Shown here piece after piece: positions 1 through 8,991 of a DNA stretch of 64,000 nucleotides (positions are counted from its first letter, which is position 1; each line of letters opens with the position of its first letter). Under the pieces are notes generated by a model. That model made no database searches. It was not told the DNA's origin and saw only the letters and a program-made list of their open reading frames with translations. The DNA is from Gilliamella sp. wkB308 (GTDB taxonomy: Bacteria; Pseudomonadota; Gammaproteobacteria; Enterobacterales; Orbaceae): NCBI RefSeq assembly GCF_001690185.1, contig NZ_LZGN01000043.1, positions 25,430-89,429 of the forward strand. Direction: 5' to 3'. Made by a program: the position numbers and the translations under genes.

Positions 1-128
1 AAATAGCCCTATTTTCCAAATATTAGCTAAGTACCACTAAAGCCAACTATTCATATAATTGATAATTATATAAATATGCTTATTTGTTATTTTATCCCCT
101 AAATATTTGATGCTAGATTGAATTCATC

Positions 129-147
129 CAATCATGAAACATGATTG
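129..147. promoter_or_regulatory. Inverted repeat, candidate operator
   Basis: A perfect 8-bp inverted repeat, CAATCATG-AAA-CATGATTG, lies about 32 bp before the start codon of the hydroquinone-reductase-like gene. Size and spacing fit a dimeric regulator site near a promoter. It is followed by an AGAGGAG ribosome-binding site rather than a U-tract, so a terminator is unlikely. The regulator is unknown. Confidence 0.4.
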
Positions 148-179
148 ATTCTGCCGTATCAGATAAGAGGAGTAAGCAT

Positions 180-1151
180 ATGTCTATAGCAATAGGAAAG
201 GTAGTCACTAACGAAAATAATGAAATTAACCAAGATGGCGCTTTTGTTCGTCAATCTAATCGATTTGATACTCCCTTTGGCAACGAGCCTGGCATGCTGC
301 CGGTTGAATCGGGTCGTTATCGTTTAATTTGGGCGGCAATTTGTCCTTGGGCACACCGCCAGATGATTGCGATTAAGTTATTGGGATTAGAGCATGTGAT
401 TAGTGTAGGTAAAGTATCACCTGTTCGTACCAGCCATGGTTGGGAGTTTTCACTTGATCCTAAGGGTGTTGATCCCGTGCTCGGTATTCGCTACTTACCC
501 GAAATTTATGCCTCAACAGATCCCAATTACCATGGTCGAGCAACCGTACCAACCATAGTGGATGTGAAAACTGGCAAAGTGGTTAACAATGACTATTTTA
601 ATTTAACCTATTATTGGGAAACCGTTTTTAAACCCTTTCATAAATCAGGTGCACCTGATCTTTATCCTCAACATTTACGTAAGGAGATTGATGAACTTAA
701 CCATGTGATTTTTCATGAAGTAAATAATGGCGTTTATAAGGCAGGATTTGCACGCTCACAAAAGGCTTACGAAGAAGCTTATCATCTTGTATTCAATCAA
801 TTAGATAAACTGGAACAACGTTTAGACAAATCACGCTATCTATTTGGTGATAATATTACTGATTCCGATATTCGTCTGTATGTCACATTAGCCCGCTTTG
901 ATGTTGCCTATTATTCTGCATTCAAAACTAACCGTAATCGAATTATTGATTACCCTAATTTATGGGCTTATGCCAGAGATCTGTATCAAATCCCAGCTTT
1001 TGGTGAAACCACCGATTTTGAAGCAATAAAAAAGGGCTATTTTTTGAGTAATAATTCGCATAATCCTTATGATATTTTGCCTTTAGGCCCTGATGTTAGC
1101 AATTGGCATACTCCACATAATCGAGATAAACGGTTTAGTAAAAGTCACTAA
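180..1151 (+). CDS. yqjG: Glutathionyl-hydroquinone reductase-like protein (YqjG/ECM4 family)
   Basis: Cytosolic xi-class glutathione transferase family enzyme, 323 aa. The family reduces glutathionyl-hydroquinones to hydroquinones through a redox-active cysteine. The signature is visible: AAICPWAHR near residues 52-60 puts the catalytic cysteine at C55. An N-terminal thioredoxin-like half is followed by an all-helical C-terminal half. Length matches E. coli YqjG (about 328 aa). The ATG at 180 is preferred over an in-frame ATG at 141 because AGAGGAG precedes it and the family begins there. The gene lies 17 bp before an amino-acid ABC transporter on the same strand, so co-transcription is likely. 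The physiological quinone is unknown. Confidence 0.88.
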   Translation: MSIAIGKVVTNENNEINQDGAFVRQSNRFDTPFGNEPGMLPVESGRYRLIWAAICPWAHRQMIAIKLLGLEHVISVGKVSPVRTSHGWEFSLDPKGVDPVLGIRYLPEIYASTDPNYHGRATVPTIVDVKTGKVVNNDYFNLTYYWETVFKPFHKSGAPDLYPQHLRKEIDELNHVIFHEVNNGVYKAGFARSQKAYEEAYHLVFNQLDKLEQRLDKSRYLFGDNITDSDIRLYVTLARFDVAYYSAFKTNRNRIIDYPNLWAYARDLYQIPAFGETTDFEAIKKGYFLSNNSHNPYDILPLGPDVSNWHTPHNRDKRFSKSH

Positions 1152-1168
1152 TTATTGGGATAATACGA

Positions 1169-1909
1169 ATGCCAAATATAGTAGATATTGGATTGATTTT
1201 CAGCCAAATTCCGACATTACTTGCTTATTTGCCGGTCACATTATTTATTACCTTTTTTTCAATGTTACTGGGGGTCATGTTAGGACTCATCATCGCTATC
1301 ATTAAAATGAATAAGATACCTGTTCTTTCTCAGATGGCGATGATATTTGTTTCATTTATTAGAGGAACGCCATTGATAGTGCAACTCTATTTAAGCTTCT
1401 ATGGTATTCCTATTATCTTACGGTATATCAATTATTATTATCACACCGACTTGAATATTAACAGTGTTCCACCAATGCTATTTGTTTTGATTGCGTTTTC
1501 CTTTAATGAAGCGGCATATAATTCAGAAACAATCCGTGCCGCACTACAATCGGTAAATAAAGGACAAATTGAAGCAGCACAGTCCCTTGGGATGACCTAT
1601 GGCCAGTTATTACGTCGAATCATCATTCCGGAAGCCTTTATTGTCGCCTTACCTAATCTTGGTAACGCACTAATAGGCTTACTTAAGGGCACCTCCCTCG
1701 CCTTCGTTTGTTCTGTAACTGAAATGACGGGCAGAGGTAAAACCTTAGCTGGACATAGTTATCGCTATTTTGAAGTCTATATTTCATTAGCACTTATCTA
1801 CTGGGCATTAACCATCATTATTGAATTGATCGTCAGATATTTGGAAAAGCGCCTTACGATATCTGATACGGTGAATACACCAAGTTATCGCCGAGGGAAG
1901 CTATTATGA
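1169..1909 (+). CDS. Polar amino-acid ABC transporter permease (HisM/TcyB-like)
   Basis: Inner-membrane permease of the His/Glu/Gln/cystine-type (PAAT) ABC importers, 246 aa, with about five hydrophobic segments. The conserved FRGTPL-type motif appears as FIRGTPLIVQ. The cytoplasmic EAA loop, which contacts the ATPase, reads EAAQSLGMTYGQ followed by the usual IIPEA (about residues 133-155). Only one permease gene is present, implying a homodimer. Its stop overlaps the start of the ATPase gene by 4 bp. Substrate cannot be read from sequence; resemblance to TcyB/TcyM/YecS-type permeases makes cystine or another sulfur amino acid a reasonable guess. Confidence 0.9.
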   Translation: MPNIVDIGLIFSQIPTLLAYLPVTLFITFFSMLLGVMLGLIIAIIKMNKIPVLSQMAMIFVSFIRGTPLIVQLYLSFYGIPIILRYINYYYHTDLNINSVPPMLFVLIAFSFNEAAYNSETIRAALQSVNKGQIEAAQSLGMTYGQLLRRIIIPEAFIVALPNLGNALIGLLKGTSLAFVCSVTEMTGRGKTLAGHSYRYFEVYISLALIYWALTIIIELIVRYLEKRLTISDTVNTPSYRRGKLL

Positions 1910-2664
1910 TAAATGTGCAAAATTTAACTTTATCTTTTCAAGATAATTCAATACTGAATAATCTTAATTTTCACATTAAACCTCATGATATTGTGGCAAT
2001 TATCGGTGCGTCAGGAGCAGGCAAATCAACACTACTACGATGCTTAAATTTATTAGAAAGACCGCAATTCGGTAAAATTAGCATTAATGATATTGAGTTG
2101 GATGTCAGCCGTGTAAAGCGATCGCAATTAGTTAGATTTCGCCAACAAACTGCAATGGTATTCCAACAATTTAATTTATTCCAACAAAAAAATGCATTAG
2201 AAAATGTGATGGAAGGATTAGTTGTTGTAAAAAAATACCCTAAAGATAAAGCACAACAAATAGCTTATGACAAATTAGTTGAAGTTGGACTGGGTGAACG
2301 AATCTATCATTACCCCAAACAGCTATCGGGAGGACAACAACAACGCGTTGCTATCGCCAGAGCGTTAGCGATGGATCCGAAAGTATTATTACTTGATGAA
2401 CCCACTTCCGCCTTAGATCCTGAATTAGTCGGTGAAGTTTTAGCTACGATAAAATTAGCAGCAAAATCAGGTATAACTATGCTCCTTGTCTCTCACGAAA
2501 TGAGTTTTGTACACGAAATCGCAACTCGAGTCTTTTTCTTGGATAAAGGGCAAATAATAGAAGACGGCACACCCAAACAAGTTTTTACCAATCCAACTCA
2601 GCAAAGAACCCGTGATTTTTTAGCACGCTATTACAATACCATGCAAATGGAGTATGAAATCTAA
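1906..2664 (+). CDS. Polar amino-acid ABC transporter ATP-binding protein
   Basis: ATPase of the same importer, 252 aa, a usual length for GlnQ/HisP/TcyN proteins. Walker A is GASGAGKST (residues 34-42), the Q-loop region reads MVFQQFNLF, the signature is LSGGQQQRV, Walker B is VLLLDEPTSAL, and the switch histidine lies in LLVSHEM. The start overlaps the permease stop (ATGA), which indicates translational coupling. A GNAT acetyltransferase and a binding lipoprotein follow on the same strand, so all four probably form one operon. Confidence 0.93.
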   Translation: MINVQNLTLSFQDNSILNNLNFHIKPHDIVAIIGASGAGKSTLLRCLNLLERPQFGKISINDIELDVSRVKRSQLVRFRQQTAMVFQQFNLFQQKNALENVMEGLVVVKKYPKDKAQQIAYDKLVEVGLGERIYHYPKQLSGGQQQRVAIARALAMDPKVLLLDEPTSALDPELVGEVLATIKLAAKSGITMLLVSHEMSFVHEIATRVFFLDKGQIIEDGTPKQVFTNPTQQRTRDFLARYYNTMQMEYEI

Positions 2665-2682
2665 TGATTAAAAGAGGTCGTA

Positions 2683-3108
2683 ATGAGTATTGTTTTACAA
2701 CAACATTGTCAAAATATTAACTGGCAAGATGTCGCTGACTTACTTGCCTTTTATGGACTCAGTTCGCTTGATGCGAAAACTCAAGAACAAGTTTTTAAAC
2801 AGAGTTATAGTGTCGTTTTTTTACTGGAAAAAAAACGAGTTGTGGGTGTGGGGCGCACATTATCAGATGGTATTTGTCAGGCAGCCATTTATAACATTGC
2901 GCTGGCAAACCATTTACATGGTCAGCAATTTGGACGGTTAATTGTGGAAAAACTGGTAGAACAGGTCAAACACTGCAATATCATTCTTTATACTCATCCC
3001 CAAACCATCGAATTTTATAAAAATTTGGGGTTCGATTTAATGAAAACGGGAATGGCTCGTTATCAGGTCGATCATCGAACCGAAATGAAAAATATGGGTT
3101 TTATCTAA
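2683..3108 (+). CDS. GNAT family N-acetyltransferase
   Basis: Small acetyltransferase of the GNAT fold, 141 aa. An acyl-CoA binding region follows the central strands (ALANHLHGQQFGRLIVEKLVEQ, a variant of Q-x-x-G-x-G/A), and the C-terminal FYKNLGFD motif is typical of the family. It is inserted between the ATPase and the binding-protein gene of an amino-acid importer, 18 bp after the ATPase, with AAGAGGT as ribosome-binding site. In Bacillus subtilis the ytmI-tcyJKLMN operon likewise mixes a GNAT enzyme with a cystine-type importer, so N-acetylation of the imported amino acid is a plausible but unproven role. Confidence 0.85.
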   Translation: MSIVLQQHCQNINWQDVADLLAFYGLSSLDAKTQEQVFKQSYSVVFLLEKKRVVGVGRTLSDGICQAAIYNIALANHLHGQQFGRLIVEKLVEQVKHCNIILYTHPQTIEFYKNLGFDLMKTGMARYQVDHRTEMKNMGFI

Positions 3109-3150
3109 AACTGTTTTAGCTTTATTCCGTAAAAAAAGGAGAGTAGCATT

Positions 3151-3987
3151 ATGAATATCCGCACAAATTATTTTATTTCAGCGCTAAGCATACTAACTTT
3201 AACTGTTTTGTTATCTGGCTGTGATAACGCCAAAGAAAACTCACCAACACCCCAAAAAGAAAAAATTACTATTGCTACCTCTGGCGCACCGAGCCCTTTT
3301 ACGACGGTAAATGATAAAGGAGAATTAATTGGCTACGATATTGAGGTGGTCAAAGCGGTATTTGCCCAATTACCACAATATGAAATCAACTTTGAAGTTA
3401 CCGAGTTTCCTTCGGTTTTAGCAGGACTTGACTCTCAGCGTTATCAAGTCGGTGCCAATAATTATGCGATGAATGAAAAACGGAAAGAAAAATATTTTTA
3501 TTCTTCGCCAATTTTCATGAACCAATATGTAATAGCAGTAGCTGAAAATAATGACAGTATTAACCGTTTTAGTGATTTAAAAGGCAAATCGACTGAAGTT
3601 TCTCCGGGGCTTAATTATGCTACAGCGTTAGAGTTATATAATGAACAACATCCCGATAACCCCGTCAACATCATTTACAGTGAAGCAGACTTACTACCAG
3701 TGTTACAGCATGTTGAAACAGGACAATATGATTTCCAGTTAATTGATAAAGTCATGCTGTCGCAATATATCAGCGAACATAACTTAAAACTAAAAAGTAT
3801 CGATTTAAGCAACGAAGATGCTGAACGTATTGCTTCTCCCTATAGTTACTTACTGATCAGCAAAGGAAAGAAAGGCGAACAATTAACGAAAGATATTAAT
3901 CAAGGTATACAAAAAATCATCAATAATGGAGAATTATCAGAAATTAGTATTCATTATTTCGGTGCTGATTATTCACCCAAACAGTGA
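3151..3987 (+). CDS. Amino-acid ABC transporter substrate-binding lipoprotein
   Basis: Solute-binding component of the importer encoded upstream, 278 aa. An N-terminal hydrophobic signal ends in the lipobox LLSGC, so C24 is the likely lipidated residue and the protein is membrane-anchored. The family-3 binding-protein pattern follows: ITIATSGAPSPFTTVNDKGELIGYDIEVVKAVF and, later, DLKGKSTEV. The shape is that of TcyJ/TcyK/FliY proteins. The gene closes the operon; after it come 270 bp without a gene and a convergent carbonic anhydrase. Ligand class (cystine-like versus other polar amino acid) is inferred only. Confidence 0.9.
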   Translation: MNIRTNYFISALSILTLTVLLSGCDNAKENSPTPQKEKITIATSGAPSPFTTVNDKGELIGYDIEVVKAVFAQLPQYEINFEVTEFPSVLAGLDSQRYQVGANNYAMNEKRKEKYFYSSPIFMNQYVIAVAENNDSINRFSDLKGKSTEVSPGLNYATALELYNEQHPDNPVNIIYSEADLLPVLQHVETGQYDFQLIDKVMLSQYISEHNLKLKSIDLSNEDAERIASPYSYLLISKGKKGEQLTKDINQGIQKIINNGELSEISIHYFGADYSPKQ

Positions 3988-4122
3988 AGTACCATGATTA
4001 AAATAACCGCTTGGATTATAGCAAAGCGTTGGGTTAAATAGCATTGCCTACCAATGATAAAATAGATGCTTAAAGCACTTATTCACAACGCTTTAAGATG
4101 CTGAGTATCACGGAGAAGACTT

Positions 4123-4138
4123 AGTATAAATTTATACT
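4123..4138. repeat. 16-bp perfect palindrome
   Basis: AGTATAAATTTATACT is an uninterrupted self-complementary sequence in the gap between the binding-protein gene and the convergent carbonic anhydrase gene. A related AT-rich core occurs at 57778-57807. It may be a regulator site or simply AT-rich chance. The rest of 3988-4257 holds only the hairpin at 4223-4251. Confidence 0.3.
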
Positions 4139-4222
4139 CAAATGTTATCAAAGTCTTTACTTTTACGAGTATCTTTAAGCTATGAAATGTAAGACTAAAA
4201 AATATTTCTTATTGATAGTTAA

Positions 4223-4251
4223 TGGCTCTTAGACAGATGATCCCAGAGCCA
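4223..4251. terminator. Hairpin between convergent genes
   Basis: TGGCTCT (4223-4229) pairs with AGAGCCA (4245-4251) across a 15-nt loop, just beyond the end of the carbonic anhydrase gene. No U-tract follows on either strand, so this is at best a weak terminator or 3'-end hairpin. Confidence 0.35.
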
Positions 4252-4257
4252 AATTAA

Positions 4258-4998
4258 TTAATCGACAATGATTCGTCCATTCAACGGTTGAATTGGGCGG
4301 TTATTATCATGTTGCATAATTGAGTGAAATTTTTCGATTTGTGCTTTTGATACATAACTTTCGTGTTCTAACACAATCCACCTCACCCCTTCTGTACAAG
4401 GTGGCGTAGTCAGTGAACCACTAAAACGGTAATAATCCAATACCTTGGGTAATAACGCTTTTATATCAATAGCGTTATCTAATATCATGCTTTTATTCAC
4501 TACAGTTGGCATTTGATGCCAAGCTTTTTCTAATTCTAAATTGGTTTTGCCTTCTTTAAACATTAACGCCATTACCGCTAAATCACCATTCTGATTTTTA
4601 TAAACAAAATGTGCTTCCATCGGATAATGCTTGCCGTTAATTTCATTTTCGCTAGGCGTATGAAAATGAAATTGCTGTAATGTAAAAAGTTCATCATCTA
4701 ACGTTAAACTATTTTCACCCGATACATTGATTTGGATAGTATGCCCATTATTAACCATTTCTTGCTTAGCAGGCTTGAAAATAAGACTCAGCTCAGGATG
4801 ATTTGTTTTAAGTGCATGTTCAATATTGATTGGCGATTGATTCTTGCCATTTTCACAAGTTGAATATTCCGGTGAAAGCTTTCCCCAATTTTCAGGCTTT
4901 TCTTGACCATCATATCCCCAATGAACGGCATGTTCATTTGCAAAACAGGGGAAGCTAAATGTTGCAATTAAAGCAGCAATCCTTATGTTCAATTTCAT
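4258..4998 (-). CDS. cah: Periplasmic alpha-carbonic anhydrase
   Basis: Zinc enzyme interconverting CO2 and bicarbonate, 246 aa. A Sec signal peptide spans residues 1-20 (hydrophobic core, FPCFA then NEH), so it acts in the periplasm. Alpha-class hallmarks are present: HWGYDG near the mature N terminus, KNQSPINI, the zinc-binding HFHTPSEN block followed by MEAHFVY, and LTTPPCTEGVRWIVLE toward the C terminus. Length matches bacterial secreted alpha-CAs. It stands alone on the minus strand, convergent with the amino-acid importer and divergent from the UvrA-like gene. I see no regulatory site that I can name. Confidence 0.95.
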   Translation of the reverse strand: MKLNIRIAALIATFSFPCFANEHAVHWGYDGQEKPENWGKLSPEYSTCENGKNQSPINIEHALKTNHPELSLIFKPAKQEMVNNGHTIQINVSGENSLTLDDELFTLQQFHFHTPSENEINGKHYPMEAHFVYKNQNGDLAVMALMFKEGKTNLELEKAWHQMPTVVNKSMILDNAIDIKALLPKVLDYYRFSGSLTTPPCTEGVRWIVLEHESYVSKAQIEKFHSIMQHDNNRPIQPLNGRIIVD

Positions 4999-5322
4999 AA
5001 TTTCTCAATTTAATAATGTGATTTGTGGCGAAATTATAGACTTATTAAACTAGTCTGACTATCTAAAATTGGTTAATTAAAAAATTCTCTCAAAAAACCT
5101 CATTAAGTTCTCTTAAAAAAAATTTGAGTTGTATTCTAAAATAAACAATATCGGTAAAACACCACCACAATCACAAAATTGAAATTTTGTCAATAAATTT
5201 TAAAAAATATAGATATTTCATTTCACTAATAAAAAATAATGCTCTATATTCCTCAGTAGTTTGATCTTAACGATAAATAAATTAGTTGAAATTTCTTAAT
5301 TAAAAAAACAAGGTGTGATTAG
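4999..5322. other. AT-rich divergent intergenic region
   Basis: These 324 bp separate the divergent carbonic anhydrase and UvrA-like genes and must hold both promoters. They are very AT-rich and contain no ORF of note. I could not identify a convincing -35/-10 pair, operator or hairpin. Confidence 0.5.
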
Positions 5323-7755
5323 ATGAAAAGTATAAAAATAACAGGAGCTCGGATTCACAATCTTAAAAATGTTGATATTACTATTCCCAAAAACAAATTA
5401 ACCGTTGCCACCGGTATAAGTGGTTCAGGAAAATCTAGTCTGATGTTTGATATTGTGTTTGAAGAAGGACGTAAAGGGTATCTTCAATCATTAGGAATCT
5501 TTCCGGGACTTGAAAATGAGAGAAAATTCGCAAGCATAGAGGGTATCGGCCCGACAATTGCAGTTAAGCAAAGCGTTGTACGTCAAAATAACCCAAGATC
5601 AACAGTCGGTTCAAAAACAAACATATTCAACCTTCTCGCCCTGTTGTATTCAAGTGAAGGGCAGGTTAAATGTTCAGCGTGCAACGAAACTATTGGACAA
5701 GATAAGGTCTGCGCTAAGTGTGGACATGAGGAAGAGCGCCTTGAATTAGGCTATTTTTCCTATAATAACCCTAACGGAATGTGCATGAAATGCGCTGGCA
5801 GAGGCGCATATTATCACGTTAATATGGAAAAGCTTGTTGCAAATAAAAATCCCACCGTTCGAGAGTTATTTAATTTTATCGGGGTAACCCCCGGTATACT
5901 TCGCGTCTTAGAAAGACATTTTAAAGACTATATGGATCAGCCCTATTTAGAAATACCGGATGAAATAAAAGAAGACGTGGTTAACGGGCATTATGTCAGC
6001 AATAACAGTGCAAATCAAAGCTTCTGCTTATCAAGAATTTTGCAAGCTAAACACAAAAGAGGCGAATATTTAAATGGTCTATACGAAATAACCCTTTGCT
6101 CAGAATGTCACGGATATCGCATTGGTGAAGAAGCTCGCAACATATTAATTAATGATAAACATATTGGTCAAGTCGGCAAAATGACTTTAGACGAGGCTAA
6201 AACGTTTTTTGAATCGGCATTAGAACTAAACGAAATAACGCAATTTGGGAAAAATCTTCTTAAAGATATTTTGAACAAGACAAAATCATTAATCGCTTCT
6301 CGTTTAGGGCATTTATCACTTTATAGAGAAATGTCCTCACTAAGTGGCGGAGAAATACAACGACTCTTCCTTAACTCGCATTTGGAATCGAAACTTGAGT
6401 CACTTATCTATATTCTTGATGAACCCACAGTTGGACTACATGAATCAGAAAAACTTGAACTTTTACAATCTATAAAAGCGCTTAAAGATTTAGGTAACAC
6501 GGTTATTGTCGTGGAACATGACAGAAGTACGATAGAAATAGCTGAACATATTATTGATATTGGTCCCAAAGCGGGGATTGAAGGCGGAGAAGTGATTTAT
6601 GAAGGTGATTATGCTGGTCTGTTAAAATGCGATAAATCATTGACAGGACAATATCTTTCCGGCAAGGCAAAAATGCCGATAAGGATGTTAAAACAAAATA
6701 TCGATGATTCTGATATTCCTCGTTTAGTCATTCGACACGCCAAAACCAACAATTTAAAAGATATTTCAATCGCATTTCCATTAGGCGTTCTTATTGGGGT
6801 TTCGGGCGTTTCCGGAAGTGGAAAAAGCTCCTTGATATCGAGCACGCTAACACCCCTGTTAAAAAGCTATTTTCGCTTAGACGCCAATAAGAACAAAACC
6901 AATGGAGAAGAAGTAGATCTTGAAGAAGAATCACTATTAATCGAAACAATAGCCGAAAGGCTTGATGGCGCAGAAAATATTTCTGGCTTTGCTGAAGTAT
7001 CGCAGGCACCAATAGGAAGAAATATAAATTCGAATCCTGTCACTTTTACCAAAATATGGGACAAGATACGAAGATTATTTGCAGAACAACCCGAAGCAAA
7101 ACGGTTAAATTTAACGGCGGGACACTTTTCCTTCAATTCCGAGGGCGCTTGCCAAGAGTGTAATGGTAGTGGACGTAAAACTATTTTTCCTGAAGGTAGT
7201 TTAAAGATGTACGCGACATGCGAAAAATGTAAAGGTAAAAGATATAACAACGAAGCTTTAACTGTCACGTATAAAGGGAAAAATATTTCAGAAATTCTTG
7301 ATATGCAGATTTCTGAAGCGATAGCCCTATTTAGTGATAATGATTTCATCGTTCGTCCGTTACAAATAATGGAACAGATTGGTATGGGATATATAAAGCT
7401 TGGGCAACCCACTTCAACAATGAGCGGAGGGGAAACCCAAAGACTAAAACTCGCGAAGGAATTAGGACAGCAACGAAAAGGTAATATCTTGTATATCATG
7501 GATGAACCCACTACCGGTTTAAGCCTTTATGATACAGCTCAGCTGATAAAACTGTTGGATGAATTAATCAAAAGCGGAAACTCTGTGATTATTGTTGAAC
7601 ATAATCATGAAGTTCTTGAATCGTGTGATTGGATTGTGGAGCTTGGTCCTGAAGGAGGATTAAAAGGCGGTGAAATTATTGCCGAAGGAACGCCTAAAGA
7701 CTTGATTAAAAATCCAAAATCATTAATCGGAAAATACTTAACTCCTACGACTTGA
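5323..7755 (+). CDS. Class II UvrA-like ABC ATPase (UvrA2/DrrC type)
   Basis: DNA-binding tandem ABC ATPase, 810 aa against about 940 for canonical UvrA. First half: Walker A GISGSGKSS (31-39), signature SLSGGEIQR, Walker B IYILDEPTVGL. Second half: Walker A GVSGSGKSS (about 494-502), signature TMSGGETQRLKLAKELG, Walker B ILYIMDEPTTGL. Three CxxC zinc modules are visible: C117/C120 with C130/C133, then C154/C157 with a CSEC motif, and QEC/CEKC in the second half. Only about nine residues separate the first two CxxC pairs, so the UvrB-binding and neighbouring insertion found there in UvrA are absent. Class II proteins are linked to tolerance of DNA-damaging or intercalating compounds rather than UvrABC repair. 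The gene is followed with no gap by a serine hydrolase and then a MATE exporter. Confidence 0.88.
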   Translation: MKSIKITGARIHNLKNVDITIPKNKLTVATGISGSGKSSLMFDIVFEEGRKGYLQSLGIFPGLENERKFASIEGIGPTIAVKQSVVRQNNPRSTVGSKTNIFNLLALLYSSEGQVKCSACNETIGQDKVCAKCGHEEERLELGYFSYNNPNGMCMKCAGRGAYYHVNMEKLVANKNPTVRELFNFIGVTPGILRVLERHFKDYMDQPYLEIPDEIKEDVVNGHYVSNNSANQSFCLSRILQAKHKRGEYLNGLYEITLCSECHGYRIGEEARNILINDKHIGQVGKMTLDEAKTFFESALELNEITQFGKNLLKDILNKTKSLIASRLGHLSLYREMSSLSGGEIQRLFLNSHLESKLESLIYILDEPTVGLHESEKLELLQSIKALKDLGNTVIVVEHDRSTIEIAEHIIDIGPKAGIEGGEVIYEGDYAGLLKCDKSLTGQYLSGKAKMPIRMLKQNIDDSDIPRLVIRHAKTNNLKDISIAFPLGVLIGVSGVSGSGKSSLISSTLTPLLKSYFRLDANKNKTNGEEVDLEEESLLIETIAERLDGAENISGFAEVSQAPIGRNINSNPVTFTKIWDKIRRLFAEQPEAKRLNLTAGHFSFNSEGACQECNGSGRKTIFPEGSLKMYATCEKCKGKRYNNEALTVTYKGKNISEILDMQISEAIALFSDNDFIVRPLQIMEQIGMGYIKLGQPTSTMSGGETQRLKLAKELGQQRKGNILYIMDEPTTGLSLYDTAQLIKLLDELIKSGNSVIIVEHNHEVLESCDWIVELGPEGGLKGGEIIAEGTPKDLIKNPKSLIGKYLTPTT

Positions 7756-7772
7756 AAAGTGGATACTTGATT

Positions 7773-8783
7773 ATGGCTAATGTAAAAGAATTAGAAACCA
7801 TTGATGCAGAATCGGTGAATATGAATCCAGATAAATTGAGAGAGCTGGATATCGCCTTGAATTTTCAATTAGGCATTATTAAAGGAATCGCTATTTTGCG
7901 AAAAGGCGGCATTGTGTTTGAAAAATATTTCAAAGGTTACCATGCTGAAAATACTCATCATCTAACTTCAGTAACACAAAGCGTGACTTCCGCTTTAGTG
8001 GGAATAGCCATTGATAAAGGATATATAAAAAGCGTCGATCAACCAATACTGGATTTCTTTCCAGAAGCGGAATCCAAAGCCAGTGATATGTTAAAGCGAC
8101 ATCTGACAATCAAACACTTACTTACCATGACTGCACCCTATTCTTGGAAAAAGAGTGAGCCATTAGATAGATTGAGAAGGCAAAAGAATTGGACGATGTT
8201 TATGCTTGAAATGTTGGGACAAAAAGGCCAGCTTGGGGAGTTTCAATTCAATATGTCTAATGCCCACCTTCTTTCAGCGATTATTACGCTGAGTACTGGA
8301 CTATCAACCCGAGAATTTGCCAATAAATCATTATTCAGTCATTTAGGGGTGAAAGAGATCGATGACCAACAGATGAAATCCTTTTCTAAAGAAGATGTCT
8401 ATGGTGAAAATATTACTAGTTGGATAAAAGATCCTCAAAATATCAATACTGGAGGCTGGGGACTGTCTTTAACTCTGCGGGATATGCTTCGTTTGGGATA
8501 TTTGTATTTGAATAAAGGCCAATGCAATGATAAGCCGATCATTTCAGAAAACTGGATAACTGAATCGCTAAAACAGCATACGGAAGATTGTGGCTATATG
8601 TGGTGGCTTAGAGAAGATAAGGGTATTAACACTTTTCTTGCGGCAGGTATAGGCGGAACTTATCTCTATTGTGTTCCCGAAAAGGATCTGATAGTGGCAA
8701 TCGTATCGAAAGTCGACAAAATGATAATCGACAGGTGGGAACTCATGGCGGATTATATTATTCCATCAATTACAGACAGTTAA
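7773..8783 (+). CDS. Serine hydrolase, beta-lactamase/class C fold, probably catalytically altered
   Basis: Beta-lactamase-related (PF00144-type) protein of 336 aa without a signal peptide, hence cytoplasmic. The block that normally carries S-x-x-K reads HLTSVTQSVTSALVGIAID: the serine is present but the catalytic lysine is glutamine (codon caa, one base from aaa). The place of the usual Tyr motif reads FQFNMSNAHLLSAI, also without tyrosine. The C-terminal glycine motif is AGIGGTYLYCVP. It may be a binding or scaffold protein rather than a hydrolase. ATG at 7773 is chosen, with AGTGGA upstream. A TTG at 7752 overlapping the UvrA-like stop would add seven residues and has no clear ribosome-binding site. 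Tight linkage to the UvrA-like gene suggests a shared role. Confidence 0.75.
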   Translation: MANVKELETIDAESVNMNPDKLRELDIALNFQLGIIKGIAILRKGGIVFEKYFKGYHAENTHHLTSVTQSVTSALVGIAIDKGYIKSVDQPILDFFPEAESKASDMLKRHLTIKHLLTMTAPYSWKKSEPLDRLRRQKNWTMFMLEMLGQKGQLGEFQFNMSNAHLLSAIITLSTGLSTREFANKSLFSHLGVKEIDDQQMKSFSKEDVYGENITSWIKDPQNINTGGWGLSLTLRDMLRLGYLYLNKGQCNDKPIISENWITESLKQHTEDCGYMWWLREDKGINTFLAAGIGGTYLYCVPEKDLIVAIVSKVDKMIIDRWELMADYIIPSITDS

Positions 8784-8991
8784 TTTTAAGTCGTTAACAA
8801 AATTTTGTTTCTGCAATTCATTCCACCAAAAGGCAAGAAGGTTTTAGGTTGGATTAGGTGCTATTCGGGCAGGCGCTATAAAGTGAAAAATATAATGGAT
8901 ATTTTGCTCTCGATAACATGTCGATTAGACGCTTTTTTGCGCTAGAGAAAAATAACATCACTATTTAAAAAATAAACTTAAAGAGAAATCT

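Noticed and set aside
6867..7511. A 214-codon minus-strand open frame inside the UvrA-like gene
   Set aside because: It lies fully antisense to conserved ABC ATPase and zinc motifs and its translation resembles no protein; it is a shadow frame.
5323..7755. Housekeeping UvrA of the UvrABC repair system
   Set aside because: At 810 aa, with only a few residues between the first two CxxC pairs, it lacks the UvrB-binding region; class II assignment fits better.
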